Positions 34,640 through 47,161 are shown, counted from the first letter of the stretch. The stretch: 64,000 nucleotides of DNA from Ahaetulla prasina (GCF_028640845.1 NC_080544.1:56395211-56459210), one strand, 5' to 3'. Notes: a model not told the origin generated them from the letters alone. Numbers and translations are program-made.

Positions 34640-35575
34640 GACTTGGATGATGTAGTAGGACATATCAAAATTGTAAGGCCACAAAAATGATATAAATATC
34701 TTGGAGGACAATACCAAGATTTAGGAGGATCTTGATAGACTGGAACAATGAGCAAAAATCAGAAAGATACATTTCAGCAAAATCAAATGTAGAGATCTTT
34801 ACATGGACATGAAAAAACAAAGGCATAATATAGAATAGGGAGAACTAAATTGGGCAATAGCTCATATGAAAAGGATCTGAGTTCTTGTTGGATCACAAGC
34901 TAAACAGTGTGATGAAAAAAGTAAATGGAATACTAGATCTCATCAACAGAAGTAAATATCAACAGAAGTAAATATCAACAGAATTTTTCTATCCTATTCT
35001 GCATTGGTCAGTTCATACCAAAAATATTACATCAAGTTTTGGAGGTTGGATTTTAAGAAGTGTACTGACAAATTGAAATGTGTCCAGAGAAAAGCAACCA
35101 AGGTGATTTGGACTTGGAAGTAAACATTTAGGAGATATTGCTAGAGGTATTGGGAATGACTAGCCTGGAGAAGGGAAAACTAGAGAAGAGAACACTATGG
35201 AAGCATTAATCTTCCATAGTTTCATTTGGAATATAGGGCAAAACAGTTTTTTTTTCCCTAGAAGATGTATCATGAAACATTGGTTATAAATTATAAAAAA
35301 ATAGATTTTGGTTGAATTTCAATAAAAAAATACTAATAGCAGGAGTGCTTCAATAGTGTAACAAAATTCCTCAGTAGGTGGGACATATATAGAAATATAT
35401 TTTTATCTCTATCTTATTTCTAACTCTATTATTCATATTCACACATATAAGTACACCTTACTGGAGATAATTGTCTATATGATGTGGATGCAATTGTAAC
35501 AGATCCATGCATTGTTGGATGAGGTTATCGCTAAAAGGTCTTCCAATGTCCATATTCTATGATTCTATTTCTAAA
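34640..35575 (+). mobile_element. CR1 LINE, old and degraded
   Basis: DNA-level remnants of CR1 ORF2 appear in order: AATGACTTGGATGATGTAGT, AGGATCTGAGTTCTTGTTGG, ATTCTGCATTGGTCAGTTCA, TGTCCAGAGAAAAGCAACCA and AGCCTGGAGAAGGGAAAACT. The 3' end AAGGTCTTCCAATGTCCATA, TTCTATGATTCTAT closes it. The frame is destroyed and no useful ORF remains. Short internal direct repeats (AACAGAAGTAAATATC) lie near 34950-34980. Confidence 0.75.
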
Positions 35576-36023
35576 CCTAATGCCAGAACCTTAGAATACA
35601 AATGAATGAATTCTACTGTTATTTTCCTTCTTCTAATTCAAATAGAGTAACACTGTCAATTAACTATGTATAATTAGAACTTTAAAGGCCAAAACCAACA
35701 ATGGTAGGTAACTTCAGAAGAAAACTGGTAACATATGAATAATGTTCTAATGTATTCTGAATCTGCAACATCCATCACAACATTCCAGATATATTCCAAG
35801 TGAACTCCAAGAGCAACTGTAGATAAAAGCATTTTTTTAAAAAGCATTTGAGGTGTCAAGTATATAAATGACGTAAATATGAATACAAGATTAAACATAG
35901 CTAGAATATTAAACAGAACTTAAATAAATCTTTCTAACTACTTCCATCATCCCCCTACAAGTCTAGATTCACAAATTTCCTAACTTATAAAATTATATTT
36001 TTCTTGCCAAAGGCATCAGTAAG
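35576..36023. other. No recognisable feature
   Basis: AT-rich, nothing recognised. Confidence 0.45.
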
Positions 36024-36300
36024 GTAAAGGTATAGGTTCCCTTTGCACATATGTGCTAGTCGTTGCCAACTCTAGGGGGCGGTGCTCATCTCCATTTCAA
36101 AGCCGAAGAGCCAGCGCTGTCCGAAGACGTCTCCATGGTCATGTGGCTGGCATGATTCAACACCAAAGGCGCACGGAACGCTGTTACCTTCCCAACAAAG
36201 TTGGTCCCTATTTTTTCTACTTGCATTTTTATGTGCTTTCGAAACTGCTAGGTTGGCAGAAGCTGGGACAAGTAACAGGAGCTCACCCTATTATATGTAA
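36024..36300 (-). repeat. tRNA-derived SINE (TTTACC family), truncated
   Basis: Starting from GTAAAGGTATAGGTTCCC, it follows the 42.56-kb copy through CTCTAGGGGGCGGTGCTCAT, GAAGACGTCTCCATGGTCAT and GCTGTTACCTTCCC to GGAGCTCACC. It stops before the tRNA-like head, so the RNA polymerase III promoter is missing. Confidence 0.87.
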
Positions 36301-36327
36301 TACCTGCTAAATAAATAAATAAAGAAA

Positions 36328-36366
<39 letters not shown>

Positions 36367-36411
36367 ATACATACATACATACATACATACATACAGTAAT
36401 ACCTGCTAAAT
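36297..36411. repeat. (AAAT)n(ACAT)n microsatellite between 16-bp direct repeats
   Basis: The tetranucleotide tracts (about 36309-36394) are bounded by GTAATACCTGCTAAAT at 36297-36312 and again at 36396-36411. A duplication of the flank, or repeat insertion with a long TSD, would explain this. Confidence 0.85.
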
Positions 36412-36733
36412 TGGCAATTTTGCCCAGAATAAATGTCTGGACTGTAGATATTATTATTTTCCTTAGTCTCTATTCTGTGACTAAGAGTCAGGAACAGGAC
36501 AATCATGGTTCTGGAATCAATAAATAAAATAATATTTTTTATGCATTTTCTTCCACTTGTTTGTTCTAATTCCATCATAATACCTTCCTATTGCATTCCA
36601 CTGAGTTTCTTAGGATTTGGGAAAACCTAGGTTTCAGTAGCAGCAACAATAAAAAGATTTAAGATATTGAGATAAAGAGTGGTAAGACCTACACGAAAGC
36701 CCTTAAGATTTATCTGTTGATTCCATCAATATA

Positions 36734-37090
36734 GGGGGATGTGGTGGCTCAGTGGATAAATGGTGAGCTTGTTGATCGAAAGGTTGGCAATTCAGTGGTT
36801 CGTATCCCAAGTGCCGCGTAACAGAATGAGCTCCCATTACTTTTCCCAGCTTCTGTCAACCTAGCAGTTCGAAAGCACATAAAAAATGCAAGTAGGAAAA
36901 TAGGGACCACCTTTGGTGGGAAGGTAACAGCATTCCGTGCACCTTTGGCATTTAGTCATGCTGGCCACATGACGATGGAGATATCTTTGGACAATGCTGG
37001 CTCTTCAGCTTTGAAACGGAGATGAGCACTGCCCCCTAGAGTCAGGAACCACTAGCACATACGTGCGACGAGAACTTTTACCTTTACCTT
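36734..37090 (+). repeat. tRNA-derived SINE (TTTACC family), full length
   Basis: A box TGGCTCAGTGG at 36745-36755 matches the consensus exactly. The B box GGTTCGTATCC is at 36798-36808. The tail is TTTTACCTTTACC. Flanking duplications TTCCATCAATATA (36721-36733) and TTCCATCTATATA (37091-37103) match at 12 of 13 bases, the LINE-type TSD of a retroposed RNA. This copy is intact enough to define the family ends. Confidence 0.92.
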
Positions 37091-37103
37091 TTCCATCTAT
37101 ATA

Positions 37104-37629
37104 AGTGGAGAAATGTCTTGAATTTCAATCAGGACATAAAGCCCTTCTACTTTTTTTTACTTTAAAAAATTAATGCAATTATTTGAGATTAGTCAATAGG
37201 AAGATAGTAAAAAGCACTAAGAATCTCCTTTCTGAACTCACTGACCAGCTAATAGACAGCTTTGATGATGTTTACAGAAGTTTCATCTGAGAGAACAGAT
37301 TATGACCTTGACAAATATTTATTGTTATGGTACTTGGAGACCAATTTGGACCACAAAGCTCAAAGGTATGCCTGGTGATGCCACTTTTCATATTTTTTAG
37401 AAAGACATCATATTATAGAGCAATATAAACCATCAATTGAAAAAGTACATAAACAGTTGAAATATATTGTAGAGATTCTTGAAGAATTCAAATATTTATT
37501 TTCACTGTAGAATGAAATCACATTATTTTTGTTTTCTGGTATAATATAATATTTCCCATGTGTCTGCCTGGCTGCCTGGTACAAGATGACAGCATTGGCA
37601 TGCTTTGCAATCCTTCAATTAAATAGTTC
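37104..37629. other. No recognisable feature
   Basis: AT-rich, nothing recognised. Confidence 0.45.
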
Positions 37630-37915
37630 TAATTTTGGGCAACCCAGAAGGTGTGTCTTCTTTGTTAGTTGCCTACACTCTGGAATAAGGTTCCTTTGAA
37701 GATTTAGATGGAGATCTCAACATCGATGAAGCTCTTCAAGACCTTAAGGACATTGCTGATCTCCAGACCTTGGGCTAGAGTAGTTGAAGACTCTTATGAG
37801 TTTTGTCTACTTTGTTGTCTTTGTGCAGATTTGTTTTTGAATTAAATTCTGCTTCATTCTTTGTTGTATTATGAGCTGCCAAGAGTTGTTTGGAGTCTGG
37901 CAATACCTAGATCAC
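37630..37915 (+). mobile_element. Old L2/CR1-like LINE 3' end
   Basis: TACACTCTGGAATAAGGTTC, CAAGACCTTAAGGACATTGC and the terminal GAGCTGCCAAGAGTTG correspond to the C-terminal coding and 3' stem region of L2-type LINEs. It is heavily diverged and has no ORF. Confidence 0.5.
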
Positions 37916-38863
37916 ATAAATCAAAGTAAACTCAAATGAATATGCAATTTGGAAAAGTGTAGCACATAGGCTTCTGCTCTTTCCAATTTCAATATAGGCT
38001 TTAAAAATGCAGCATTTAACCAAAAATAAATTTGCACTTTTATATTTCATAAGAATTAGATTGAGAAATGCTTCTTTCAAAATAAGACAGGTAATTCATT
38101 TGAGATGCATTGGTTGGAAACAGATGGTTATTATGTTTTTTCTCAAAATATATAGGTTAATGTGGAAGTGAAATGAAACACATGTTGTGGAGAACAACCT
38201 GGAATAAAGCATGAGTGTTCATATGTAAAAGTGACAGAGATCAAAAATAGCCTATTGTTGCCAATATGAAGATCAATATGATATGATCAATATGAAAGAT
38301 CAATATGAACGATCTTTCATTTCTGGACTGGCAAAATCTGTTTGAAACCTGCATAACCGCTGAAGACCACTATAGAGTTTTCCTACTTGAAATCAATAGA
38401 GTCATTAAGCTATACGTACCACTGTGATCAGGAAAAGTAAACTACCCATATCAATAAAAAAGCTTCAATCAAAAAAAATCCCTATGGAAAAGAAACAAAA
38501 AAGGCTATGTAGCAAATTTCAAAAACCGCTACAGAAATATATGCAACCAAATAAAAACTGAATGCACAAATTACCACACCAAACAAGAAGAGGACCTTCT
38601 GCACACAAATTCCAATCGTGCCTTTTATAATTTTGTTAACAATAAACTTAAAGACTCAAGATCCATCCCACCACTAAAAGATTCTAACAGCAAAGAATGC
38701 AATGAAGAAACAGTTAAAGCAAACCTCTTCAACATATTCTTTGGCTCAGTTTTTGTTAACAGCGATGACACATATCCGACATTCCACAAATGTACTAGCA
38801 ATGAATATGATGACTTAACTCATATAGATTTCACAGGATAATGTTGGAAAAGCTCTTCATAAC

Positions 38864-40342
38864 TTGAAACCATTGCTATCTATAGGACCCAATGGACTAT
38901 GTGCATACTTCTTAAAAAAACTTTCCACTAATATAGTAGAACCCCTAAGCATAATCTTTGATAAAGCTTTCACTACCAGTTCTCTTCCCAAACTTTGGTC
39001 ACTAGCCACAGTCATCCCTATCTTCAAAAAAGGAGACCCCAGCTTAGTCAAAAATTACAGACCAATCTCTCTGTGCTGCGTCACCTGCAAAGTCATGGAA
39101 TCAATCATCAACCAATCCATTAACTCACACTTAGAAACTAACAACCTACTCTCCAATAAACAATTTGGTTTCAGGAAAAAATTATCATGCAACTTACAAT
39201 TTCTCCACTGTAAAAATATATGGACTACAAATCTTGAACAAGGCAAAACAATAGATACAATCTACATAGACTTCTGCAAAGCTTTTGACTCAGTAGTACA
39301 CGATAAACTTCTCCTAAAACTAAAATCCTATGGCATTTCAGGACCCATTCACAAATGGATATCTGCTTTTCTGTCTAACAGACAACAAGTGGTCAAAATT
39401 GGCAATGCTCTATCAAATCCTGTTCCAGTCAAGAGTGGCGTTCTTCAAGGCAGCGTCCTTGGACCAACACTCTTCATACTATACATTAATGATCTTTGTG
39501 ACCATATCTCAAGTAATTGTGTTCTCTTTGCTGATGATGTCAAACTATTTAACACCACAGACAATACATCTATCATTCAAAAAGACCTTGATCATCTAAC
39601 CGCTTGGTCTAAAACTTGGCAACTCCAAATCTCAACCAGCAAATGCTCAGTCTTATATATAGGAAAAAAGAACCCAAACACTAAGTACATACTTGATGGA
39701 CATTACCTTACAGATGACCCCCATCCCGTTAAAGACCTTGGAGTTTTCATGTCAAATGATCTAAGTGCCAAAGCCCACTGCAACTACATAGCAAAAAAGG
39801 CTCTAAGAGTTGTAAACCTAATCTTGCATAGCTTCTTTTCCAAAAACACTACATTACTAACCAGAGCATATAAAACATTTGCTAGACCAATTCTAGAATA
39901 CAGCTTGCCTGTTTGGAACCCTCACCACATCTCTGACATCAATACAATTGAACGTGTCCAGAAATATTTTACAAGAGGAGTTCTCCATTCCTCTGAAAAC
40001 AACAAAATACCTTATCCCCCCAGACTTGAAATCCTAGGCATAGAAAACTTGGAACTCCGTCGCCTTCAACAAGACCTAAGTTTAACTCATAGAATCATCT
40101 ATTGTAATGTCCTTCCTGTTAAAGACTACTTCAGCTTTAATTGCAATAATACAAGAGCAACCAATAGATTTAAACTTAATGTCAACTGCTTTAGTCTAGA
40201 TTGCAGAAAATATGACTTCTGTAACAGAATCATCAGTGCTTGGAATACTTTACCTGACTCTGTGGTCTCTTCCCATAATCCTAAAAGCTTTAACCAAAAA
40301 CTTTCTACTATTGACCTCACCCCATTCCTAAGAGGACCATAA
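38864..40342 (+). pseudogene. LINE ORF2 reverse transcriptase, 492-codon open remnant
   Basis: The longest open piece of this family here. It carries the RT fingers (FKKGDPSLVKNYRPISLC), IYIDFCKAFDSVVHDKLL with the first catalytic aspartate, GVLQGSVLGPTLF, the catalytic LFADDVKLF, and the downstream thumb (KDLGVFMS). The C-terminus is ARPILEYSLPVWNPHH to TIDLTPFLRGP, with a natural-looking stop at 40340. Upstream coding sequence is cut off by a stop just before 38864, so the first Met is not a real start. Fragments of the same protein occur at 6.6, 51.1 and 56.8 kb. Confidence 0.9.
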
Positions 40343-40381
40343 GGGGCATGCATAAGCGCACAAACGTGCCTATCATGGAGG

Positions 40382-42101
40382 GTTGCGATGATCCCTTACA
40401 GGGTTGTGCTGAGGAGTTCAGCAGGTATCTGTTTGACAAAATCGCTCAGCTTCGGGACAGTTTGGACCAAAATTGGGTAGTTTCGGGCGAGGTGACGGAG
40501 GCTAGTCTTGTTGAGACCATCTGGGAGGAGTTTGATCCTGTGGCTCCCGAGGACATGGACAGGTTGCTAGGGCGACTGAATGCAACCACATGTTTATTGG
40601 ACCCGTGTCCCTCTTGGTTGGTGCTGGCCACCCGGGAGGTTACACGAAGCTGGCTCCAGGGGATTATCAACGCTTCTTTGAGGGAGGGTGTTGTTCCCAC
40701 TGCCTTGAAAGAGGCGGCGGTGAGGCCCCTCCTCAAGAAGCCCTCCCTGGACCCAGCTGTTTTGGGCAACTACCGTCCAGTCTCCAACCTTCGCTTTGTG
40801 GTGAAGGTTGTTGAGAGTATGGTGGCACACCAGTTACCCAGTACCTGGATGAATCTGTCTATCTAGACCCGTTCCAGTCTGGCTTCCGACCCGGGTACAG
40901 CATGGAGACAGCTTTGGTCGCATTGGTGGATGACCTCTGGAGGGCCTGGGACAGGGGTTATTCCTCTGCCCTGGTTCTCCTAGATCTCTCAGCGGCTTTT
41001 GATACCATCTACCATGGTATCCTGCTCTGGTGGTTGGGGGGATTGGGAATGGGAGGCACCGTGTTTGGGTGGTTCTCATCCTATCTCTCCGACCGATCGG
41101 AGACGGTGTTGGCAGGGGGGCAGAGATCGACCTCGAGGCGCCTCCTTTGTGGGGTGCCACAGGGGTCAGTTCTCTCACCTCTTCTGTTCAACATCTACAT
41201 GAAGCCGCTGGGTGAGGTCATCAGTGGTTTTGGGGTGAGTTATCAACTGTACGCGGATGACACCCAGCTGTACATTTCCACCCCCGATCACCCCAATGAA
41301 GCTGTCGAAGTATTGTCTCAGTGTTTGGAGGCCGTATGGGTCTGGATGGGGAGAAACAGGCTCAAGCTCAACCCCTCCAAGACTGAGTGGCTGTGGATGC
41401 CGGCATCCCGGTACAGTCAGCTGCAACCACGGCTGACTGTTGGGGGCGAATCATTGGCCCCAATGGAGAGGGTGCGCAATCTGGGTGTTCTCCTGGATGG
41501 ACGGTTGTCCTTTGAAGATCACTTGGCGACCGTCTCCAGGAGAGCTTTTTACCAGGTCCGCCTGGTCCGCCAGTTGCGCCCCTTTCTAGACCGGGATGCC
41601 TTATGCACAGTCACTCACGCCCTCGTCACTTCTCGCCTGGACTACTGCAATGCTCTCTACATGGGGCTCCCCTTGAGGTGCACCCGGAGACTTCAGTTGG
41701 TTCAGAATGCAGCCGCGCGGGTGATAGAGGGAGCCACTCATGGCTCCCATATAACACCGATCCTGCGCAGGCTGCACTGGCTACCTGTGGTTTTCCGAGT
41801 GCACTTCAAGGTGCTGGTTACCACCTTTAAAGCGCTCCATGGCATAGGACCGGGATATCTTTGGGACCGCCTTCTGCTACCACATGCCTCCCACCGGCAG
41901 GTACGCTCCCATAGAGAGGGTCTTCTCAGGGTGCCGTCAGCCAAACAGTGTAGGCTGGCGACCCCCAGGGGGAGAGCCTTCTCTGTGGGGGCATCTACCC
42001 TCTGGAATGAGCTTCTCCCAGGACTTCGAAAACTTCCTGACCTCCGGACCTTTCGCCGCGAGCTGAAGACGTATCTATTCTTCCGAGCAGGACTGGCTTA
42101 A
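40382..42101 (+). pseudogene. L2 ORF2 RT region, one frameshift
   Basis: 40382-40866 encodes the linker and RT start (DPLQGCAEEFSRYLFDKI, KPSLDPAVLGNYRPVSNL). After a one-base loss near 40838-40845, the frame at 40902-42101 continues with METALVALVDDLW, LLDLSAAFDTIYHGIL, GVPQGSVLSPLLFN, the catalytic YADDTQLYI, SRLDYCNALYMGLPLRC and LQLVQNAAARVIEG to a natural stop. Apart from that frameshift it is open throughout. An upstream Met at 40348 lies in the host LINE and is coincidental. Confidence 0.92.
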
Positions 42102-42279
42102 ATAGGGTTTTTAAATATGGATTTTATTGGGGTTTAGTTTATATTTTGTATTGTATTTTAAATTTTAGGCCATATTGAATAAGTTTTTTAAAGAGTGTTT
42201 TTATTGTAATAGATGGTATTATTTTATCTGCCTGTTCACCGCCCTAAGTCCTTCGGGAGAAGGGCGGTATAAAAATTAA

Positions 42280-42306
42280 ATTATTGTTATTGTTATTGTT
42301 ATTGTT

Positions 42307-42339
<33 letters not shown>

Positions 42340-42350
42340 ATTATTATTAT
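42280..42350. repeat. (ATTGTT)n/(GTT)n/(ATT)n microsatellite
   Basis: The 3' simple-repeat tail of the nested L2, running up to the TSD. Confidence 0.95.
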
Positions 42351-42559
42351 TATCATTCCCGTCCTATTGTTTTTCTTTTCTTCTTCCTATATATATATAT
42401 ATGCTTATACCTCCTAATATTTACTCATATATATCTTTATATACTATATAATCTTTTTGCATGATACTTACATATATTGTTGTGACAAAATAAATAAATA
42501 AAAATAAAATAGACTCAAAAGTAGGGTACAATAAAAAGAACAAGTTATAATAGATTATA

Positions 42560-42917
42560 GGTAAAGGTAAAGGTTCCCCTCACACATACGTGCTAGTCGT
42601 TGCCGACTCTAGGGGGCGGTGCTTATCTCCATTTCAAAGCCGAAGAGCCAGCACTGTCTGAAGACATCTCCGTAGTCATGTGGCCAGCATGACTCAACGC
42701 CAAAGGCACACGGAACACTGTTACCTTCCCACCAAGGTGGTCCCTATTTTTTCTACTTGCATTTTTACGTGCTTTCAAAACTGCTAGGTTGGCAGAAGCT
42801 GGGACAAGTAACGGGAGCTCACCCCATTACACGACAGCACTAGGGATTTGAACCGCTAAGCTGCCAACCTTTCGATCGACAAGCTCAACATCCTAACCCC
42901 TGAGTCACCACATCCCC
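42560..42917 (-). repeat. tRNA-derived SINE (TTTACC family), full length, young
   Basis: It is flanked by a perfect 14-bp duplication TATAATAGATTATA (42546-42559, 42918-42931). In reverse it has the tail complement (GTAAAGGTAAAGGTTCC), the CTCTAGGGGGCGGTGCTTAT body and GGGATTTGAACC (B-box complement). It ends with CCTGAGTCACCACATCCCC (A-box complement). The perfect TSD and complete ends suggest the youngest member in the window. Confidence 0.94.
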
Positions 42918-43128
42918 TATAATAGATTATATTGTATGTAAAATATTATAAAATCTCAGAAATATATTTATAATGAGCATTTCTCTTTCCTGTGATAGAT
43001 CAAGGTATTTTAATATGTTTTTTTCTTATCAGGAGGAGTCTATAGTTAGTTTTTAATACAGCTTAGCTCAAAATCCTATTCTGAGAATTCAGTGCACAGA
43101 TGTTATTGATAATCAACCCAAATGAATT

Positions 43129-43320
43129 CATTTATTCATTTATTATATTAGATTGCCATCCAGTTCCCAACAACTCTGTTTCATAAGAAAAACAAATCTA
43201 CAAAACTATACAATAATATGTATTTATTATATGAGGATGCCATATAACTCCCAAGAACTCTTGCTGTTTCACAAATAAAAAAACCTACAAAACCGTATAA
43301 TAATGCTGAACAATAAAATA
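43129..43320 (-). repeat. Diverged LINE tail, duplicated in tandem
   Basis: Two roughly 80-bp units, each TTATTATAT...GATGCCATNN...AACTC...TTTCA...ACCTACAAAAC...ATAATAAT, follow each other. They resemble reversed L2/CR1 3' ends but are too diverged to be sure. Confidence 0.45.
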
Positions 43321-46300
43321 AACTGAGATAATAACTGAATGGGAGAAAAAAAATGCACCATCCAGAATTTTGTCTCCCAATCTTGTCTATGTTGATTGAA
43401 GAAAGTTGCTCTTTATATTGTACATCTATGTATGCTTAGTAGAAAAAAAGAAGAAATATTTTTTGTTATTCATAGGCATAACTTTTCAATGATTCCTACT
43501 AAGATTAAAACAGCAGAAAAAACACCACCCACTCAGAAATGGCTTTTATGCTATTAAGTGTAACTGTGCTAATACAGGTGTAAGGTTATTATAACAATAT
43601 TATGTATGTTATTTCTTAGGCAGCAGACGAAGGCAGGTTACCAGTCTGTAAGACCCATGAAAACTTTAGATGCTTGGAGTATTCTTTAGGATATGAATCT
43701 TGGCATATATCTAGTGATGCTTTCATACTAGTCTGGCACTGGTTCTACATCATGGACATTATTCTGTCCAAGAACCAAAATGCTGCCATTCTGTCATGCC
43801 ATGAGTTCTTTGTTCTGGATTTTCTACTATTCATTGTCTTACTGAGATTTGAATTTTAGCTTGCTTTAATTGTTTTAATTATTATTCTTATGTGTAAAAT
43901 GTCCTTTGAGAAGAGTTATTGAAAATCTCTATAAAATTATGTCTATGAATAACAAAAGAGCATTGTTTATCTTTTCCTGTTAGACACAGGCTGTGTGTAA
44001 CAGCTGCATGGTATGAATAAACTTACAGATACGCAATCATTTGAAGCAAATCTAAAATGGCTGCTGCTATATCAGGATTTGCCACATTGTTTATGGTATT
44101 TCCTTGGAGTGGGGTCAGGTGACTAAAGGCATATTTGTGGTAGGCATATCAATATAAAAGAATAAATCCCTTTCAAAATGTAAAGGGCCATGAGCAGATG
44201 CTGTTCACCTAGTTCAGGAATAGTATAATACACCATTTCTCCTGCTAGGCTGTAAACACAGTGTAACCAGCAAGTACAGCATCGAGCATAGGAATGACTG
44301 AATGTTTTAGGATATTGGTCCTTAAATAATATCCTATGAATCACACACTAAAAAGTAAACAAGATTAGACAATAATTACATTTGATTTTATTTCAATTAC
44401 ATCAAAGGCCATTGATATGATTATATTCCATGTATTTTGTAATTCTCCTTTCTATCATATTAATTGCAATGTTGTTGCAACTTCTGGAGTGCACATGGAT
44501 AATGAAGGCCTTAAGTTGTATCCTTTAATCAGAAAACATTGAAGTCCAGAGCAGAAGATTGAATAGCTGGCAGACATCAAGAAAACCCAGGAAATGTTAC
44601 TAGTTGTACATATTTATAAACTTCAATGGTACTTCTCACTTACTCCTTGTATTTTCTTTTACTGGGAAATTTAAATTCTTTTCTTTGTTAAATTTCAGGA
44701 TTTAGTCTTAGAATCTGTTTATTGGTGTGCACAAGAAAAACCAAGTTGTCAATGTAGATTGCTTAGGGTTTTGTTTTGCTTTTAAATCTTTTCTTCATGT
44801 CAACTAAATTAAATGTCCAATAACACAAAATACATCTAACATAACTTTTCCTAATAATGTGAGAGATCTTTAATTTGCTAAAGCACAATGGATCTGATTC
44901 CTATAGCACAAATTGACAGTTACAATTCCAAGTATACAATGCAATATTCATAGGTGTATGATTAATGAGGATTCATCTACTGGGCAGCCACGATATCATC
45001 AATTTGAAATTACCTTTGATGTAATAATGTGTCCAGCTCATAATGCTCAGTTGAAATATTAATTAAACACAGTCTCACCCAGAAGTTATTTTATGGTTTG
45101 GAATGTTAAATAAGCTTCTGAACACACTAAATCAGAATTCTACACACATGCTCACAAAATCAGTTACTTTGGTGCTGCAGTGATTCTTTAATGGTAGGCC
45201 TTCATATTGGTGAAACCCTTACTGATTCTTTTGGATTATATGACTATCACTTAAACAGCTGTGTATGATAGATATATGCAGAGGTGTGTGTCATAATACT
45301 TTTTATTTAAATAAACCACCTAAATCTTTTTAGCAAAAATTTTCATAGTTCTTCTCCTATTCAGTTCTTATAGGAGAAGAAGAGATAGAGACTGGGGCAC
45401 AGTGAAAAGAGCAATCAATATGGAGTCTGTATGTTGACATATGATCCAAGTCCCTCCTTTGAATTCCGCTAACTCTTACCTAGTGCCAATTTAGTGCTGA
45501 ACTGTTGACTAAATTTTTTTCATATAGGATGAGCAATAAATCATAACCGGAACTTAATGTGTGGCCTTGATTCCTCACAACTGACAGATCTTACATGTTA
45601 GCAGGTGTTGGAATACAGTATCCCATTTCCAAGCAGTTTTCCATTGTGATTGGAGTTTTAAGAATAAATGATACAAGGTATTTTAATCATCATTCTTATG
45701 GATAAATCAATAATAAATTGCATATGGCATGTTTGCAGCAAGGTTAAAGTAAGAAGAAAAACATTTTTGCAGACTGTCAATGCTAAAGAAAAGGAGAAAA
45801 AAATACTGAAAAAGCATGCAAGAATTTTTTTTGAACTGAACTGACAGTGTTTACCTGTCATAAATGGACATAGGATCTACAATCAATCTGCAGCAACATT
45901 TATTATAGTGATTTGAGTTTTGTGTTGACTTCATACTAAATGTACTTAAGACACATTTACATTAACTCACCTAATTCTATTAAAATAGGTGCTTTGGAAC
46001 TGTAAATATAAAGATCCATTTCTTGCTCATCAAAGCTGTCTACCACACTCCACAAAATATCAAGCCAAACAACTCCAAAGACATAATTAGAGTGATTTAT
46101 CTTTTGTAATGAAGAGGTATCTAGAAGTTGCCAACTAAGACATATATCCTCATTCCACTGGGGTTTGCTTCAGATTTCTACAAACCAATAAAATACAGGA
46201 GAAGATAACGAAATAATGAAAACTCTATAGATATGTAAATACTCAAGATATATTTTCATAATTTTAAGTTGCTTATTTCAGAAAAAATATATAATTCATT

Positions 46301-46917
46301 TAATAATAGGGTGGGTTTTTTTTAAAAAAAATAGTGGTCTTACTTAAATTTGCCCATTTTAAAAAATTTCAAAGTCTTTTATTTGGGCATTGAAATTTAA
46401 GACAATATTTAGCGTCCATTTTAGGAGGATATTAAACTTATAAGGATGCTAGCTAATTTACAACTTCCTTAGTACATATTATTTTCAACATATATCTGAA
46501 AAACATTGTTCAAGCAATTTTCTCTGACGTACTTTGCTATGTAAATTTTCTCAAGGTACACTTATAAATATAATTTTACCTAATGTAATAATTTAGTTGG
46601 TTTGGTTTTTCATGTACCTGCTTTAGTTCTTGTATACAACTTTCATGGAGGTGCACAGACAATGTAACTTATTCATATTTTTTACTAAAAAATGAGCATC
46701 ATCAGATTATTAAATGTTACTGCTTGTATGTCTAAGTCTCATAAACCTGTTCCTGTAGAATCAGTTTTTTGTATGTTTGTGTCTTACTTGGTACATGACA
46801 GAACCAACCTGGTGATTGATTCTGAGAATCATAATGAGAATCATTTCCCACTATCTAATTAAGGTTGCATGATATAAAATTCAACAGCACTCACCAAGGG
46901 GGAAAATACTGTATAGA
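43321..46917. other. No recognisable feature
   Basis: About 3.6 kb of AT-rich sequence, the longest stretch where I see neither transposon nor gene. Conserved non-coding elements cannot be excluded by eye. Confidence 0.45.
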
Positions 46918-46925
46918 GGTTATCT

Positions 46926-47153
46926 CAGTGGTGAAATCCACTTACCTTTGCTACCAGTTCGGGAATGGGAACATGTGTGAGCATGTGTGTGCTACACTCA
47001 TGCGTGCCTCTTCTGCGCATGCACAGAGCCTTCTGCACATGTGCAGAGAGTGAAAAACAGGACGAAATGACATCCAGAGGGTGGGTGGAGTCTCCTGCCG
47101 CTGGCAGCACCGCTTCTCACGAGCCGGATAGATTTGGCTGGATTTCACGACTG
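46926..47153. mobile_element. hAT-type MITE (228 bp)
   Basis: Left end CAGTGGTGAAATCCAC and right-end complement CAGTCGTGAAATCCAG form TIRs. The flanking duplications are GGTTATCT (46918-46925) and GTTTATCT (47154-47161). The interior is GC- and CpG-rich and non-coding, giving spurious short open frames. Confidence 0.88.
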
Positions 47154-47161
47154 GTTTATCT

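Larger units (their letters stand above)
40377..42350 (+). mobile_element. L2 LINE nested in another LINE
   Basis: It is flanked by TATCAT at 40371-40376 and 42351-42356, a short TSD, and splits the 3' untranslated region of the host LINE. It is 5'-truncated inside ORF2 and ends with the L2 stem CCGCCCTAAGTCC...GGGAGAAGGGCGG (about 42240-42270) and ATT/GTT repeats. Its RT closely resembles the minus-strand L2 at 29.6-32.7 kb but is better preserved, so this L2 is a later arrival than its host. Confidence 0.92.
38295..42511 (+). mobile_element. Jockey-superfamily LINE, split by a nested L2
   Basis: The 5' part (38295-38860) is the degraded linker between endonuclease and RT (LFETCITAEDHYRVFL, then AFYNFVNNKLKDSRS). 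The RT ORF follows, then a 3' untranslated region broken at 40371-40376. It resumes at 42351 and ends TTGTTGTGACAAAATAAATA. The intact order is visible in the copy at 56787-57215. The endonuclease is missing, so the element is 5'-truncated. The exact clade (CR1-, L3- or Rex1-like) is not settled by eye. Confidence 0.87.

Noticed and set aside
36024..37090. Two SINE copies in opposite orientation as a functional inverted repeat
   Set aside because: They are separate insertions of one SINE family, each with its own context. Opposite orientation is expected half the time.
40348..40381. ATG at 40348 as start of a 172-codon protein
   Set aside because: The first codons lie in the 3' UTR of the host LINE. 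The frame enters the nested L2 by chance.
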